NCBI RefSeq assembly: GCF_000355695.1
Contig: NC_020891.1
Span: 2,232,001-2,296,000 of the forward strand
Length of the DNA stretch: 64,000 nucleotides
Direction: 5' to 3'
Source: Clavibacter nebraskensis NCPPB 2581
Lineage (GTDB): Bacteria; Actinomycetota; Actinomycetes; Actinomycetales; Microbacteriaceae
Shown: piece after piece, positions 35,608 to 46,664 of the stretch
How positions within the stretch are numbered: position 1 is the first letter of the stretch
Layout: every line of letters starts with the position of its first letter
The notes under the pieces: model-generated
Seen by the model: the letters and a program-made list of their open reading frames with translations, nothing else
Told to the model about the DNA's origin: nothing
Database searches by the model: none
Made by a program: the position numbers and the translations under genes

Positions 35608-36720
35608 CTACGCGGTGGAGGAGTCGCGGAGCCGGGCCGCCGCCGCCTGGATCCGCTCGTCCGTCGCCGTGAGCGACAGGCGCACGTGCGCGGGCGAGGC
35701 GTCGCCGTAGAACGGGCCGGGACCCGCGAGGATCCCGAGGTCGGCGAGCTGGGCGATCCCCTCCCAGGCGTCCTGCCCGCGGGTCGCCCAGAGGTAGAGG
35801 CCGGCCTCACTGCGGTCGATGCGCCAGCCGGCGTCCTCGAGCGCGGGGCGCAGCACGTCGCGCCGGGCGCGGTACAGCTCGCGCTGGGCGCGCACGTGCT
35901 CGTCGTCGCCGAGCGCCACGGTCATGGCGTGCTGGAGCGGCGCGGGCGGGAGGAGGCCCGCGTGCTTGCGGACGCGGATCAGCCGGGCGATGAGGTCCCG
36001 GTCGCCCGCGACGAGCGCGGCCCGGTAGCCCGCGAGGTTCGACTGCTTGCTCAGCGAGTAGAGCGCGAGCACGCCCGCGTGGTCGTCGCCGACGACGCGC
36101 GCGTCGAGGATCGACGGCGTCGGGCCCGAGGCCCACTCGCCCTCCCAGCCGAGCTCGGCGTAGCACTCGTCGCTCGCGATCACGGCGCCGAGCTCGCGGG
36201 CGCGGGAGACGGCGGCGCGCAGCTCGTCGACCCCGAGCACGCGGCCGTCCGGGTTGCCCGGCGAGTTCAGCCAGACGAGGCGGGTGTGCGCGGGCCAGTC
36301 GGCCGGGTCGTCCGCGGGCACGGACTCGGCGCCCGCGAGGGCCGCGCCGATCGCGTAGGTCGGGTAGGACACGCGCGGGTGCACGACCGCGTCGCCCTCG
36401 CCGAGGCCCAGCATGAACGGCAGCCAGGCCACCATCTCCTTGGAGCCGATGGTCGGCAGCACCTGGTCGGTGCCGAGGGTCGCGTTCCGGCGCCGCGCGT
36501 GCCAGTCGACCATGGCCTGCCGGAGCTCCGGCGTGCCGACCGTGGTCGGGTACGCGTGCGCGTCGGTCGCCCAGGCGAGCGCGTCGCGGATGAGCGGCGG
36601 GGTCGGATCCACGGGCGACCCGATGCTGAGGTCGACGATCTCGTCGGCGTGCCGCCGGGCCCGCTCGGCGTAGGGCGCCATCTGGTCCCAGGGGTAGTCG
36701 GGGAGCTCGCCGAGGGCCAC
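35608..36720 (-). CDS. dapC: Succinyldiaminopimelate transaminase
   Basis: A class I/II PLP aminotransferase of 370 residues that makes N-succinyl-LL-diaminopimelate for lysine and peptidoglycan. The PLP lysine lies in YSLSKQSNLAGYRA, with NSPGNPDGRVL and SDECYAELGW as other hallmarks. In actinobacteria dapC commonly follows fdxA directly, as here (5-base gap). GTG 36720 is chosen because it follows the fdxA stop and is the first start that precedes the conserved LPDYPWDQMAPY. Confidence 0.93.
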   Translation of the reverse strand: MALGELPDYPWDQMAPYAERARRHADEIVDLSIGSPVDPTPPLIRDALAWATDAHAYPTTVGTPELRQAMVDWHARRRNATLGTDQVLPTIGSKEMVAWLPFMLGLGEGDAVVHPRVSYPTYAIGAALAGAESVPADDPADWPAHTRLVWLNSPGNPDGRVLGVDELRAAVSRARELGAVIASDECYAELGWEGEWASGPTPSILDARVVGDDHAGVLALYSLSKQSNLAGYRAALVAGDRDLIARLIRVRKHAGLLPPAPLQHAMTVALGDDEHVRAQRELYRARRDVLRPALEDAGWRIDRSEAGLYLWATRGQDAWEGIAQLADLGILAGPGPFYGDASPAHVRLSLTATDERIQAAAARLRDSSTA

Positions 36721-36725
36721 CCGCG

Positions 36726-37046
36726 TCAGCCGTTCTGGACGGGGAGGGCCGCGATGACGGGGTGGTCGCCCGCGGTGACGCCGACCTTGGTCGCGCCGCC
36801 GGGGGATCCCATCTCGGCGAAGAACTCGACGTTGGCCGTGTAGTAGTCCGACCACTTCTCGGGCAGGTCGTCCTCGTAGTAGATCGCCTCGACCGGGCAC
36901 ACCGGCTCGCAGGCGCCGCAGTCCACGCACTCGTCCGGGTGGATGTACAGCGACCGCTCGCCCTCGTAGATGCAGTCGACCGGGCACTCGTCGATGCAGG
37001 CGCGGTCCTTGACGTCGACACAGGGCAGGGCGATGACGTAGGTCAC
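36726..37046 (-). CDS. fdxA: 7Fe ferredoxin (3Fe-4S/4Fe-4S)
   Basis: 106 residues. The cysteine pattern [18 protein letters not shown] followed by [16 protein letters not shown] ligates one 3Fe-4S and one 4Fe-4S cluster, the actinobacterial FdxA type. It is a low-potential electron carrier in the cytoplasm. The GTG is preceded by AAGGA at about 10 bases; longer reading-frame extensions are Pro/Arg-rich and unlike the family. Confidence 0.95.
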   Translation of the reverse strand: MTYVIALPCVDVKDRACIDECPVDCIYEGERSLYIHPDECVDCGACEPVCPVEAIYYEDDLPEKWSDYYTANVEFFAEMGSPGGATKVGVTAGDHPVIAALPVQNG

Positions 37047-37083
37047 TTCGAGCGGGTCCTTCCGGGAGCGGTGCGGCCCGACG

Positions 37084-37089
37084 AGTCTA
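37084..37089 (-). promoter_or_regulatory. Putative -10 box for fdxA-dapC
   Basis: TAGACT overlaps the mshB stop codon on the minus strand and lies 37 bases before the fdxA start. The spacing would allow a leader with a ribosome site. No -35 was assigned. Confidence 0.3.
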
Positions 37090-38445
37090 CGCGGGCCGCG
37101 AGCCCGTCCCGGCCGGGGCCGGGGCGGCGGATCCCGCGGCGTCGGCGGCATCGGGGCGGGCGGCGGCGTCGGACGCGCGCGCGGAGAACCGCGGCCACAC
37201 GACGACCGCCGCGACGAGGATAGCGGGCGCGACCGCCCACACCTGGCTCATCGCGTCGTCGGGGAACAGCACGGATCCGCTCGGCCCGCGCGTGCCGAGC
37301 ACCGCCACCGCCGCGACCACGCCGAGCCCGAGGCAGAGCGCGTGCAGGCGGTCGACGAGGAGCAGGCGGAACGCGACCAGCAGGCACGCGAGCGTCGCGA
37401 GCGCGAGCACGAGGCCGACCGGCAGCGCGATCCCGCCCACCGGCAGCGTCGCGCGGTGGGCGGCCGTGCCGACCGCGCCCACCAGCAAGCCGAGCGCGAG
37501 AGACGCGACCGCCGTGCCCACGCGCTGCACGCCGCGCGGGGGCCGCGGCGTCCCGTCGTCCGACGCGGCGCCGGCGGGCCGATGGAGGCGGAACAGCTCG
37601 ACGGCCGCGATGGGCTCGCCGATCCCGTGCGAGAGCGCGAACTGGTCGCCGTCGACGACGACCTGCGTGCGGTGGGAGGCGATGGCCCGGGTCTTCGCGT
37701 CGAGCGCCTCCGCGACGTCGACCTCGACGTCCGCCGCGTCGTCGGGCAGCACGAGCATGCCGGCGGGCCGCGGATCCGGCGCGGGGAACCGGCCGCGCGC
37801 GGCGACGAGCTCGTGGGCCTGGCGGGCCGAGGACTCCGTCGTGGTGATGAGGTACGCGGGGATCCCCGCCTCCTCGGCCGCCCAGGTCGCGATGACGTGC
37901 GTGCGCTTGTGGTCCGGGTGGCCGTAGCCGCCGTGGTCGTCGTACGTGACGACGCTCGTGGCGTCGACGTCGGCGATGACCGCGAGCACGTCGCGCGCCT
38001 CGTCGGCCTCGTCGCCCGCGCACAGCGAGTCGGGATCCAGCGGGCGCAGCGCCACGGGCACGCCGTCGTCGCCCCACTCCATGCCCGAGTCGACGTAGCG
38101 ACGCGCCTCGAGGCCGCGCCAGCGCGCGTCGGGATCGCCGAGGAAGCGGTGGTCGGTGACGCCGAGGGCGGCCATGGCGTCGGCCAGCTCGGTCTCGCGG
38201 TGGTCGGCGAGCGCGCGCAGGTCGCCCTCCAGATGGCGGAGCTCCTCGGGGATCACGTCCCCGCGCTCCCCGCGCGTGCAGGTGAGGACCGTGACCGGCA
38301 CACCATCGCGCACCAGCTTCGCGATGGTGCCGCCCGTGACGATGCTCTCGTCGTCGGGGTGGGCGTGCACGAACACGACGTGCTCGCGCTCGGGACGGGC
38401 GGTGCGGGCGGCCCGATCGGGGCGTCGGGACGTGCCGGTGGTCAT
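37087..38445 (-). CDS. mshB: PIG-L family deacetylase (MshB-like) fused to a membrane domain
   Basis: 452 residues. The N-terminal ~295 are a zinc deacetylase with HAHPDDE (His29, Asp32) and [11 protein letters not shown]. This matches N-acetyl-1-D-myo-inosityl-2-amino-2-deoxy-glucopyranoside deacetylase of mycothiol synthesis. Residues about 310-430 hold four predicted membrane segments, absent from mycobacterial MshB (about 300 residues), so it is a fusion. The ATG lies 6 bases after TAGGAT with no ribosome site. The mycothiol conjugate amidase Mca is a related alternative, but the acidic [11 protein letters not shown] start favours MshB. Confidence 0.85.
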   Translation of the reverse strand: MTTGTSRRPDRAARTARPEREHVVFVHAHPDDESIVTGGTIAKLVRDGVPVTVLTCTRGERGDVIPEELRHLEGDLRALADHRETELADAMAALGVTDHRFLGDPDARWRGLEARRYVDSGMEWGDDGVPVALRPLDPDSLCAGDEADEARDVLAVIADVDATSVVTYDDHGGYGHPDHKRTHVIATWAAEEAGIPAYLITTTESSARQAHELVAARGRFPAPDPRPAGMLVLPDDAADVEVDVAEALDAKTRAIASHRTQVVVDGDQFALSHGIGEPIAAVELFRLHRPAGAASDDGTPRPPRGVQRVGTAVASLALGLLVGAVGTAAHRATLPVGGIALPVGLVLALATLACLLVAFRLLLVDRLHALCLGLGVVAAVAVLGTRGPSGSVLFPDDAMSQVWAVAPAILVAAVVVWPRFSARASDAAARPDAADAAGSAAPAPAGTGSRPA

Positions 38446-38451
38446 CCGGCG

Positions 38452-38457
38452 ATCCTA
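38452..38457 (-). promoter_or_regulatory. Putative -10 box for leaderless mshB
   Basis: TAGGAT on the minus strand, 6 bases before the ATG, with no Shine-Dalgarno sequence between. Confidence 0.5.
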
Positions 38458-38539
38458 GCCGCGGGCCGCGGCCCGCTCCCTGGGCGCTCCCCCGGGACGA
38501 TTGACTGGACGCGCTCCCGCCCCCGCGCTACTGTGCACG

Positions 38540-38559
38540 AGGTAAGGCGAGCCTCACCT
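38540..38559 (+). promoter_or_regulatory. DtxR/IdeR-like iron operator upstream of efeU
   Basis: A 20-bp imperfect palindrome, AGGTAAGGCGAGCCTCACCT, resembles the TTAGGTTAGGCTAACCTAA consensus of actinobacterial DtxR/IdeR repressors (about 13 of 19 positions by eye). It lies 64 bases before efeU, downstream of TTGACT (38501) and overlapping a likely -10 region. This is the right place for iron-dependent repression of efeUOB. Confidence 0.72.
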
Positions 38560-38581
38560 ACATTTCCCCATCATCAGCAAT

Positions 38582-38603
38582 AGGGCGCGTCCCGTCGCGC
38601 CCT
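38582..38603 (+). promoter_or_regulatory. Leader hairpin of efeU
   Basis: Perfect 8-bp arms, AGGGCGCG and CGCGCCCT, around a 6-base loop, ending 20 bases before the efeU GTG. It could stabilise or attenuate the mRNA. Function is unknown. Confidence 0.4.
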
Positions 38604-38623
38604 CCGCCCGGAGAGGCGCACGC

Positions 38624-39505
38624 GTGTTCGCGAACTACCTGATCGGCCTGCGCGAGGGCCTCGAGGCCGCCCTGGTCGTGACCATCCTCATCGCCTACGT
38701 CGTCAAGATCGGCCGCCGCGACGTGCTCGGTCGGCTCTGGCTCGGCGTCGGGCTCGCGGTCCTCCTCGCCCTGTCCGTCGGCGCGATCCTCACCTACGGC
38801 GCCTACGGCCTCACGTTCGAGGCGCAGGAGGCCATCGGCGGATCCCTCTCCATCGTCGCCACGGGCCTCGTCACGTGGATGGTGTTCTGGATGCTCCGCA
38901 CCGCGAAGGACATGCGCTCCGACCTGCAGGGCGCCGTCGACCGGGCGATCGCGGGCGCCGCGTGGGGCCTCGTCGCCGTCGCCTTCCTCGCCGTCGGCCG
39001 CGAGGGGATCGAGACGGCCCTGTTCCTCTGGTCGGCCGTGCAGGCCACGGGCGCCACCACCATGCCGCTCGTCGGCGCGGGCCTCGGGCTCGTCACCGCG
39101 GTCGCGCTCGGGTGGCTCGTCTACCGCGGGGTGCTCCGCATCGACCTCGCGCGCTTCTTCACCTGGACGGGCGCGCTCCTCATCGTCGTGGCCGGCGGCG
39201 TGCTCGCGTACGGCGTGCACGACCTGCAGGAGGCGGGGATCCTGCCCGGCATCGGCGCGCTCGCGTTCGACGTCTCCGGCGCCGTCCCGCTCGGGTCCTG
39301 GTACGGCACGCTCCTCAAGGGCACCGTCAACTTCTCCCCCGCCACCACGTGGCTCGAGGCGATCACGTGGGCGCTGTACGTCGTGCCGACGCTCGCCACC
39401 TACCTGACGCTCGCGCGTCGCGGACGACGAGCGCGCCCGGCGCCCGCCGCCGCCGCTCCCGTCGCCGACCCGGCGCGCGTCGCCGACGCGACCGCCGCCC
39501 GCTGA
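38624..39505 (+). CDS. efeU: High-affinity iron permease, FTR1/EfeU family
   Basis: A 293-residue membrane protein with about seven membrane segments. It carries the two iron-translocating motifs of the family: REGLE at residues 10-14 and REGIE near 126-130. It moves ferric or ferrous iron inward together with EfeO and EfeB. The GTG start follows GAGAGG. It is first gene of efeUOB, with a 77-base spacer to efeO. Confidence 0.95.
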   Translation: MFANYLIGLREGLEAALVVTILIAYVVKIGRRDVLGRLWLGVGLAVLLALSVGAILTYGAYGLTFEAQEAIGGSLSIVATGLVTWMVFWMLRTAKDMRSDLQGAVDRAIAGAAWGLVAVAFLAVGREGIETALFLWSAVQATGATTMPLVGAGLGLVTAVALGWLVYRGVLRIDLARFFTWTGALLIVVAGGVLAYGVHDLQEAGILPGIGALAFDVSGAVPLGSWYGTLLKGTVNFSPATTWLEAITWALYVVPTLATYLTLARRGRRARPAPAAAAPVADPARVADATAAR

Positions 39506-39582
39506 CCCGGCGGCCAGCCGCCCCTCCGTCTCTCCCCCTCCATCCACCGCCCGGCCCCGCCGGCCAGCTCCCCCGAGGTCCC

Positions 39583-40794
39583 ATGAAGCGCTCCACCCTC
39601 CCCGCCGCCGCGCTGCTCGCCGGCGCCGCCCTCGCCCTCTCGGGCTGCGTCGCGAACACCCCGACCGGATCCGCCGCCGACGGCGCCGCCTCCGCGGACC
39701 CCGGCGTCACGCAGCTCACGGTCGACAGCTCCGCCGACGCGTGCACCGTCTCCGCCGCGACCGCCCCCAGCGGCACGGTCTCGTTCCACGTCACGAACTC
39801 CACCGACCAGGTGACCGAGTTCTACCTGCTCGCGGAGGACGGCCTCCGCATCGTGGGCGAGGTCGAGAACGTGAGCCCCGGGATCGAGCGCGACCTCGTG
39901 GTCACCGCCCAGCCCGGCAGCTACTACACCGTCTGCAAGCCCGGCATGGTGGGCGACGGCGTGGGCCGGACGCCCTTCACCGTCACGGGCGACCAGGTCG
40001 CGCTCGCGGGCGACGCCGAGCAGCAGGGCCAGGACGCGGCGGCCGCGTACCTCGCCTACGTGAAGGACCAGGTCGGCCGTCTCCTCCCCGCCACGCAGGA
40101 GTTCGCCGACGCGTACCTCGCGGGCGACGACGACAGGGCCCGCGCGCTCTACCCCACGGCGCGCTCGTACTACGAGCGCGTCGAGCCCGTCGCGGAGTCG
40201 TTCGGCGACCTCGACCCGGAGATCGACTTCCGCGAGGCCGACGTCGAGCCCGGCACCGAGTGGACCGGGTGGCACCGGATCGAGAAGGACCTCTGGCAGC
40301 CCTCGCCCGACGCGAACGGCGGCGACGTCTACACGCCGCTCGGCGCCGCGGATCGCGCGCACTTCGCGCAGGAGCTGACCGCGGACACGCAGAGGCTCTA
40401 CGACGCGGTACACGCGGACGGCTTCTCGGTCGACATCTCCACGGTCTCCAACGGCGCCGTCGGGCTGATGGACGAGGTCGCCTCCGGCAAGATCACCGGC
40501 GAGGAGGAGATCTGGTCGCACACCGACCTCTGGGACTTCCAGGCCAACCTCGAGGGCGCGCGCGTCGCCTACGAGGGCGTCCGCGACATCGTCGCGCCCA
40601 AGGACCCGCAGCTCGTGGCCACGCTCGACGCGCAGTTCGCCTCCCTGGAGGAGGACCTCGCCGCGTACGGATCCCTCGAGAAGGGCTTCACGACCTACGA
40701 CCGCCTCACCAAGGACCAGGTCAAGGGCCTCGCGGACGGCGTGAACGCGCTCGCCGAGCCGCTGTCGAAGCTCACCGGCGCGCTCGTCGGCTGA
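39583..40794 (+). CDS. efeO: Iron uptake lipoprotein EfeO (cupredoxin + M75 domain)
   Basis: 403 residues. The lipobox LSGC (about Cys23) is followed by a cupredoxin-like domain to about residue 140 and a C-terminal M75/imelysin-like helical domain. The metal motif HxxE lies in TGWHRIEKDLW. It delivers iron to EfeU on the outer face of the membrane. The ATG has GAGG upstream. The stop shares a base with the efeB start (TGATG). Confidence 0.94.
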   Translation: MKRSTLPAAALLAGAALALSGCVANTPTGSAADGAASADPGVTQLTVDSSADACTVSAATAPSGTVSFHVTNSTDQVTEFYLLAEDGLRIVGEVENVSPGIERDLVVTAQPGSYYTVCKPGMVGDGVGRTPFTVTGDQVALAGDAEQQGQDAAAAYLAYVKDQVGRLLPATQEFADAYLAGDDDRARALYPTARSYYERVEPVAESFGDLDPEIDFREADVEPGTEWTGWHRIEKDLWQPSPDANGGDVYTPLGAADRAHFAQELTADTQRLYDAVHADGFSVDISTVSNGAVGLMDEVASGKITGEEEIWSHTDLWDFQANLEGARVAYEGVRDIVAPKDPQLVATLDAQFASLEEDLAAYGSLEKGFTTYDRLTKDQVKGLADGVNALAEPLSKLTGALVG

Positions 40795-42134
40795 TGACGG
40801 ACCACGATTCCACGGCGGCCGGCGACACGGCGGCAGCAGCAGCAGCAGCAGCAGCCGAGGCTCCCGCCGGCATCTCCCGCCGCGGGATCCTCGGCCTCCT
40901 CGGCGCGGGCGCGCTCGGCGGCGGCCTGGTCGGCTCCGCGGGCGGGGTGATGGCCGACCGCGCCTTCGCGGGCGCCCGGCAGGCCGCGGGCGGCGCGACC
41001 TACGCGTTCCACGGGGCGCACCAGGCGGGGATCACGACCCCCGCCCAGGACCGCCTGCACTTCGCCGCCTTCGACGTCGCCGACATCGACCGCGCGGGCC
41101 TCGTCTCGCTCCTCCAGGACTGGAGCGCCGCGGCCGCGCGCATGACGGCCGGCGGATCCGCGGGCGCGCTCGGCGCCGTCGACGGCCCCTACGACTCCCC
41201 GCCCGACGACACGGGCGAGGCGCTCGACCTGCCGCCCGCCGGCCTCACCATCACGTTCGGCCTCGGCCCGTCGCTGTTCACGACCGCCGACGGCGTCGAT
41301 CGCTTCGGCATCGCCGACCGCCGCCCCGCCGCGCTCGTCGACCTGCCGCGCTTCCCGGGCGAGGCCCTGGTCGCCCAGGCGACGGGCGGCGACCTCTGCG
41401 TCCAGGCGTGCAGCGACGACCCGCAGGTGGCGGTGCACGCGATCCGCAACCTGTCGCGCATCGCGTTCGGCCGGGCCTCCATCCGGTGGTCGCAGCTCGG
41501 CTTCGGCCGCACCTCGTCGACCAGCCGCGCGCAGGTCACGCCGCGGAACCTCTTCGGCTTCAAGGACGGCACCGCGAACATCAAGTCGGAGGACACGCGC
41601 CAGGTCGAGGACCACGTCTGGGCCGACGCGGGGTCCTCCCCCGCCGAGGCGTGGATGCAGGGCGGCTCCTACCTCGTGGCCCGCCGGATCCGGATGACCA
41701 TCGAGACCTGGGACCGCTCGTCGCTCCGCGAGCAGGAGCGCGTGGTCGGCCGCACGAAGGGATCCGGCGCGCCCTTGAGCGGCGGCCAGGAGCACACGGC
41801 TCCCGACTTCTCCGCCACCGGCCGCGCGGGCGCGCCGCTCATCGAGCCGGCATCGCACGTGCGCCTCGCGCACCCGGACGCGAACGGCGGCGCGGTGCTC
41901 CTGCGCCGCGGCTACAACTTCGTCGACGGCAACGACGACCTGGGGCGCCTGAACGCCGGCCTGTTCTTCCTGGCGTTCCAGCGGGATCCGCGGACGCAGT
42001 TCATCCCCATCCAGCGGAGCCTCGCCCGGGACGCGATGAACGAGTACCTGCGGCACGTGGGGAGCGGGATCTGGGCGGTGCCGCCGGGGGCCTCGCGCGC
42101 CGGCTACGTCGGGGAGACGCTCTTCGCGTCCTGA
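40794..42134 (+). CDS. efeB: Dye-decolorizing heme peroxidase EfeB, Tat-exported
   Basis: 446 residues. A twin-arginine signal (ISRRGILGLLG, Arg29-Arg30) is preceded by an unusual run of nine alanines. The DyP peroxidase fold shows the GxxDG motif in FGFKDGTANI and the heme-ligand region SHVRLAHPDANGG. It probably oxidises ferrous iron or acts on heme for the EfeUO transporter. It overlaps efeO by one base. It ends 40 bases from a convergent lipoprotein gene, with a small CCGACG/CGTCGG hairpin between. Confidence 0.94.
   Translation: MTDHDSTAAGDTAAAAAAAAAEAPAGISRRGILGLLGAGALGGGLVGSAGGVMADRAFAGARQAAGGATYAFHGAHQAGITTPAQDRLHFAAFDVADIDRAGLVSLLQDWSAAAARMTAGGSAGALGAVDGPYDSPPDDTGEALDLPPAGLTITFGLGPSLFTTADGVDRFGIADRRPAALVDLPRFPGEALVAQATGGDLCVQACSDDPQVAVHAIRNLSRIAFGRASIRWSQLGFGRTSSTSRAQVTPRNLFGFKDGTANIKSEDTRQVEDHVWADAGSSPAEAWMQGGSYLVARRIRMTIETWDRSSLREQERVVGRTKGSGAPLSGGQEHTAPDFSATGRAGAPLIEPASHVRLAHPDANGGAVLLRRGYNFVDGNDDLGRLNAGLFFLAFQRDPRTQFIPIQRSLARDAMNEYLRHVGSGIWAVPPGASRAGYVGETLFAS
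40833..40853 (+). repeat. (GCA)7 trinucleotide repeat in efeB
   Basis: Seven identical GCA codons encode part of a nine-alanine run before the Tat signal. GCA is a rare Ala codon in this sequence, so the tract stands out. Length changes would stay in frame. Confidence 0.85.
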
Positions 42135-42174
42135 TCCGACGCGCACCGTCGGGCGGGGGCTCGGTCCGCGGGTC

Positions 42175-42684
42175 TCAGCCCGCGGGCATCACCACGTACG
42201 TGGCGACCGGGGATCCGAGGTCCGCCGACACCGTGACGATGACGGAGTACGCGTCGGTCGTGAACCGCCCGTAGCCGCTCTGCGCGTCGCTCGCCACGTC
42301 GCTCGAGGCGTAGCCGGCGGCCTCGAGCCGCGCCTGCGCGTCCGCGAACCCGCCCTCGACGTCCGGCACGGCGACCTGCGCCACCCAGCCGGCGCCCTCG
42401 GGGGCGGCTCCCCCGCCGAGCAGCTTGCCCTCGGCGAAGGGCACGGCGTCCGTCGGGAACGAGGGCGGGACGTGGCCGTCCGTGGACACCTGCACCTTGC
42501 CGAGCGTGTCGCCGATCACGTCCTCGACGCTGTGCCGCACCTGCTTCGCGCCCTCGTGGGCGGCGTCGCGGACGACCTCGCCGACCTCGCTGCATCCGGC
42601 GAGCACGAGGCCGGGAACGAGGACGAGCCCGACCACCAGCCCCCTCCTGCGGAGGGACCGGGCGGACGGGCTCGTCGGGGTCAC
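42175..42684 (-). CDS. Hypothetical lipoprotein
   Basis: 169 residues with a basic N-region, hydrophobic stretch and lipobox LAGC near residue 31. The mature part has an amphipathic helix and a beta-rich C-terminal half with ADAQARLEAAGYASSD, which suggests a small alpha-beta fold. I do not recognise the family. The GTG at 42684 is 6 bases after the typA stop, so the two are probably co-transcribed. It ends convergently with efeB. Confidence 0.75.
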   Translation of the reverse strand: MTPTSPSARSLRRRGLVVGLVLVPGLVLAGCSEVGEVVRDAAHEGAKQVRHSVEDVIGDTLGKVQVSTDGHVPPSFPTDAVPFAEGKLLGGGAAPEGAGWVAQVAVPDVEGGFADAQARLEAAGYASSDVASDAQSGYGRFTTDAYSVIVTVSADLGSPVATYVVMPAG

Positions 42685-42690
42685 GCGGCG

Positions 42691-44598
<1,908 letters not shown>

Positions 44599-44712
44599 AG
44601 TGCTGTCCTTCAGTGGAGAGGGTGCCGGCCTTGTCATCAAGGGAGGAGGGCGAAGAGCCGCCGTCTGCTATTCCCAGCGACCTACAGCCTACCGTGCCGA
44701 TGCAAGCCGGGC

Positions 44713-46566
44713 TCAGGGAGCGTCGGGAGACAGGTTCCAGCGCCAGGCGTCGTCGAGGATCCCGGCCTGGTGCGGCGACACCTGCACGCCGCCGACCCCG
44801 TCGCGCATGGCCGCGAGGGAGGGCAGCTGGTAGAGCGGGAGGCCCGCGCGATCGCCGTACATGCGGCGGTCCAGGCGCAGGAGCAGCTCGTCGCGCGCGT
44901 CCTCGTCCTCCGTGCGGCTGAGCGAGGCGAAGAGGGACGCGACGTCGGGGTCGACCGTCGCCTGGCCGTCGCGGGCGTCGGCGCGGGCCTCGTGCGCGGC
45001 GCGGATCCCGGCGACGGACGGGTAGGCGTCCTCGGAGGAGAGGAGCGCGACGTCGTAGGCGCCCGGCTGGTCGAGCACGCTCTCCCACTGCGGGGTCGAG
45101 CAGTCCGTGACGACGAAGCCGGCCTTCTCGGCGGAGTCGCGGATGGCGTCGAACGCGGCCACGCGGCGGGGGTCGGCCGGGTCGAAGAGCACGCAGACCT
45201 CGGGAGCCGTGCGGCCGACCGACGCGAGCAGCTGCCGCGCCTCGTCGAGGTCGACGTCGTCGAACCGGCTGGACCCGTTCGCCCGCACCTGGTCGGCGTA
45301 CCCGTCCGTCCCAGGGGCGAGCACGAAGGAGTCGCGCGTCGCGGCGTCGGGATCCGCCGGCAGCGCCGCTGCCCGCACGATCGCGTCGCGCGGGACGGTG
45401 GAGAGGAAGGCGGTGCGGACCGCGGCGTCCGACATGGCCGGGTTCCGTGCCCCGAGGGTCTGGAGGTCGAGCCGCTCCCAGGTGTCGGAGGATCCCCGGA
45501 CCACGTCCACGCCGTCCATCCCCGCCAGCGCGTCGGCCACCTCGGCGTCGGCCGGGGGCGCGATGACGTCCACATCGCCCGCTCGCAGCGCGGCGACGGC
45601 GGCGTCCGGGTCCTCGATCGTGGACACCACGATGCGCTCGACCGACGGCCGGTGCAGACCCGTGTAGAAGCGGTTGGCGCGCAGCGTGATGGAGGTGCCC
45701 GGATCGATGGACTCGATGGCGTACGGGCCCGAGCCCACGGCCCGGTCCGGGTGCGCGGCGATCTCCGCCACGCCGAACCCGCGGTTCCACGCGTCGGAGA
45801 TGGGCGAGAGGAGGTCGGGCTCGCGATCCTGCACGGCGTCCACGAGGGTCTGCTTCGCGCGGCCCGGGCTCGACATGTCGAGCGCGAGCTGCACCACCGC
45901 GTGCGCAGGCAGGCCCACCTCGAACGCGAGGCGCCAGTCCGGCGTGTACTCGTCGAAGACCATGGTGATCGACCGGCCGCCGTCCCCGATCTCCGGCGTC
46001 CGGGTGACGTGCGTCAGCGCCTCGTCGGCGGCGGCGTCGAAGAAGACGGTCTGCTCGGGCAGCGGCCCCGTGTAGCCGCCCGTCGTCTCGTCGACGTACC
46101 CGGACGGGTCGAACCCGGGGGTGTCGAGCGCGCCGGATCCGGCGGCCCACGCGAGCAGGAGGTCGGCCGCGTCCACGGGCTCGCCGTCGGACCAGCGGAC
46201 GCCCTCCGCGACGGTGTACGCGACGGTGAACGGGTCGCGCGAGACGATCCGGGCGGACCCGTAGCCCGGGTCCGCGGCGACGGTGCCGTCGGCGGCGACC
46301 TCGGAGAACCGCGAGTTCGTGGCGTGCACGATCTCCTCGTTGCCCGGGGTGCCGCCCGTGCGCGACGCCGCGTTGTAGGACGTGAAGGTGGTGGGGACCG
46401 CGGCGCGGATCTGCGTGTCGGCGACGATGCCGGTGGTCGGCGAGCACGCGGCGAGGCCGGCGACGAGCGCCAGCGCGACGGTGACGGAGACACCGCGGAC
46501 GGCCCGGCGGATCCCTCGCGGGCGCCCGGCTCGTACGGCCCCGGGGCCTCGCGTGTCGCTGTCCAT
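44713..46566 (-). CDS. ABC transporter substrate-binding lipoprotein, family 5
   Basis: A 617-residue oligopeptide-type binding lipoprotein with lipobox LAAC after an Arg-rich leader. Features are VAYTVAEGVRWSDGEPVDAADLLLAW, a family 5 signature, and the C-terminal lobe beginning AFLSTVPRDAIV. It is related in layout to the protein at 51989-53818 but quite diverged. It lies downstream of the double ATPase gene behind a stem-loop and its own TAGGAT box, so it may be made separately. The start is ATG 46566. Confidence 0.9.
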   Translation of the reverse strand: MDSDTRGPGAVRAGRPRGIRRAVRGVSVTVALALVAGLAACSPTTGIVADTQIRAAVPTTFTSYNAASRTGGTPGNEEIVHATNSRFSEVAADGTVAADPGYGSARIVSRDPFTVAYTVAEGVRWSDGEPVDAADLLLAWAAGSGALDTPGFDPSGYVDETTGGYTGPLPEQTVFFDAAADEALTHVTRTPEIGDGGRSITMVFDEYTPDWRLAFEVGLPAHAVVQLALDMSSPGRAKQTLVDAVQDREPDLLSPISDAWNRGFGVAEIAAHPDRAVGSGPYAIESIDPGTSITLRANRFYTGLHRPSVERIVVSTIEDPDAAVAALRAGDVDVIAPPADAEVADALAGMDGVDVVRGSSDTWERLDLQTLGARNPAMSDAAVRTAFLSTVPRDAIVRAAALPADPDAATRDSFVLAPGTDGYADQVRANGSSRFDDVDLDEARQLLASVGRTAPEVCVLFDPADPRRVAAFDAIRDSAEKAGFVVTDCSTPQWESVLDQPGAYDVALLSSEDAYPSVAGIRAAHEARADARDGQATVDPDVASLFASLSRTEDEDARDELLLRLDRRMYGDRAGLPLYQLPSLAAMRDGVGGVQVSPHQAGILDDAWRWNLSPDAP

Positions 46567-46574
46567 CGCCGTCG

Positions 46575-46580
46575 ATCCTA
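46575..46580 (-). promoter_or_regulatory. Putative -10 box of the second binding-protein gene
   Basis: TAGGAT on the minus strand, 8 bases before the ATG. The AGGA within it could alternatively serve as a ribosome site if transcription starts upstream. Confidence 0.4.
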
Positions 46581-46597
46581 CGCGAGCGGCGCGACGA

Positions 46598-46646
46598 GGC
46601 CCGCCGCCCGCGCGCCCCCGCGAGGGGGTGCGTCGGACGGCGGGCC
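46598..46646 (-). terminator. Stem-loop after the ABC ATPase gene
   Basis: Outer arms GGCCCGCCG/CGGCGGGCC enclose an inner CCCCCGCGAGGGGG hairpin, 19 bases after the ATPase stop. It probably ends the main opp transcript before the second binding-protein gene. Confidence 0.45.
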
Positions 46647-46664
46647 GGGTCGTGCGGGCGCGGA

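Noticed and set aside
38501-38534. TTGACT with TACTGT as the efeU promoter
   Set aside because: The spacer is 22 bases, too long for a confident pair, though the region is the likely promoter.
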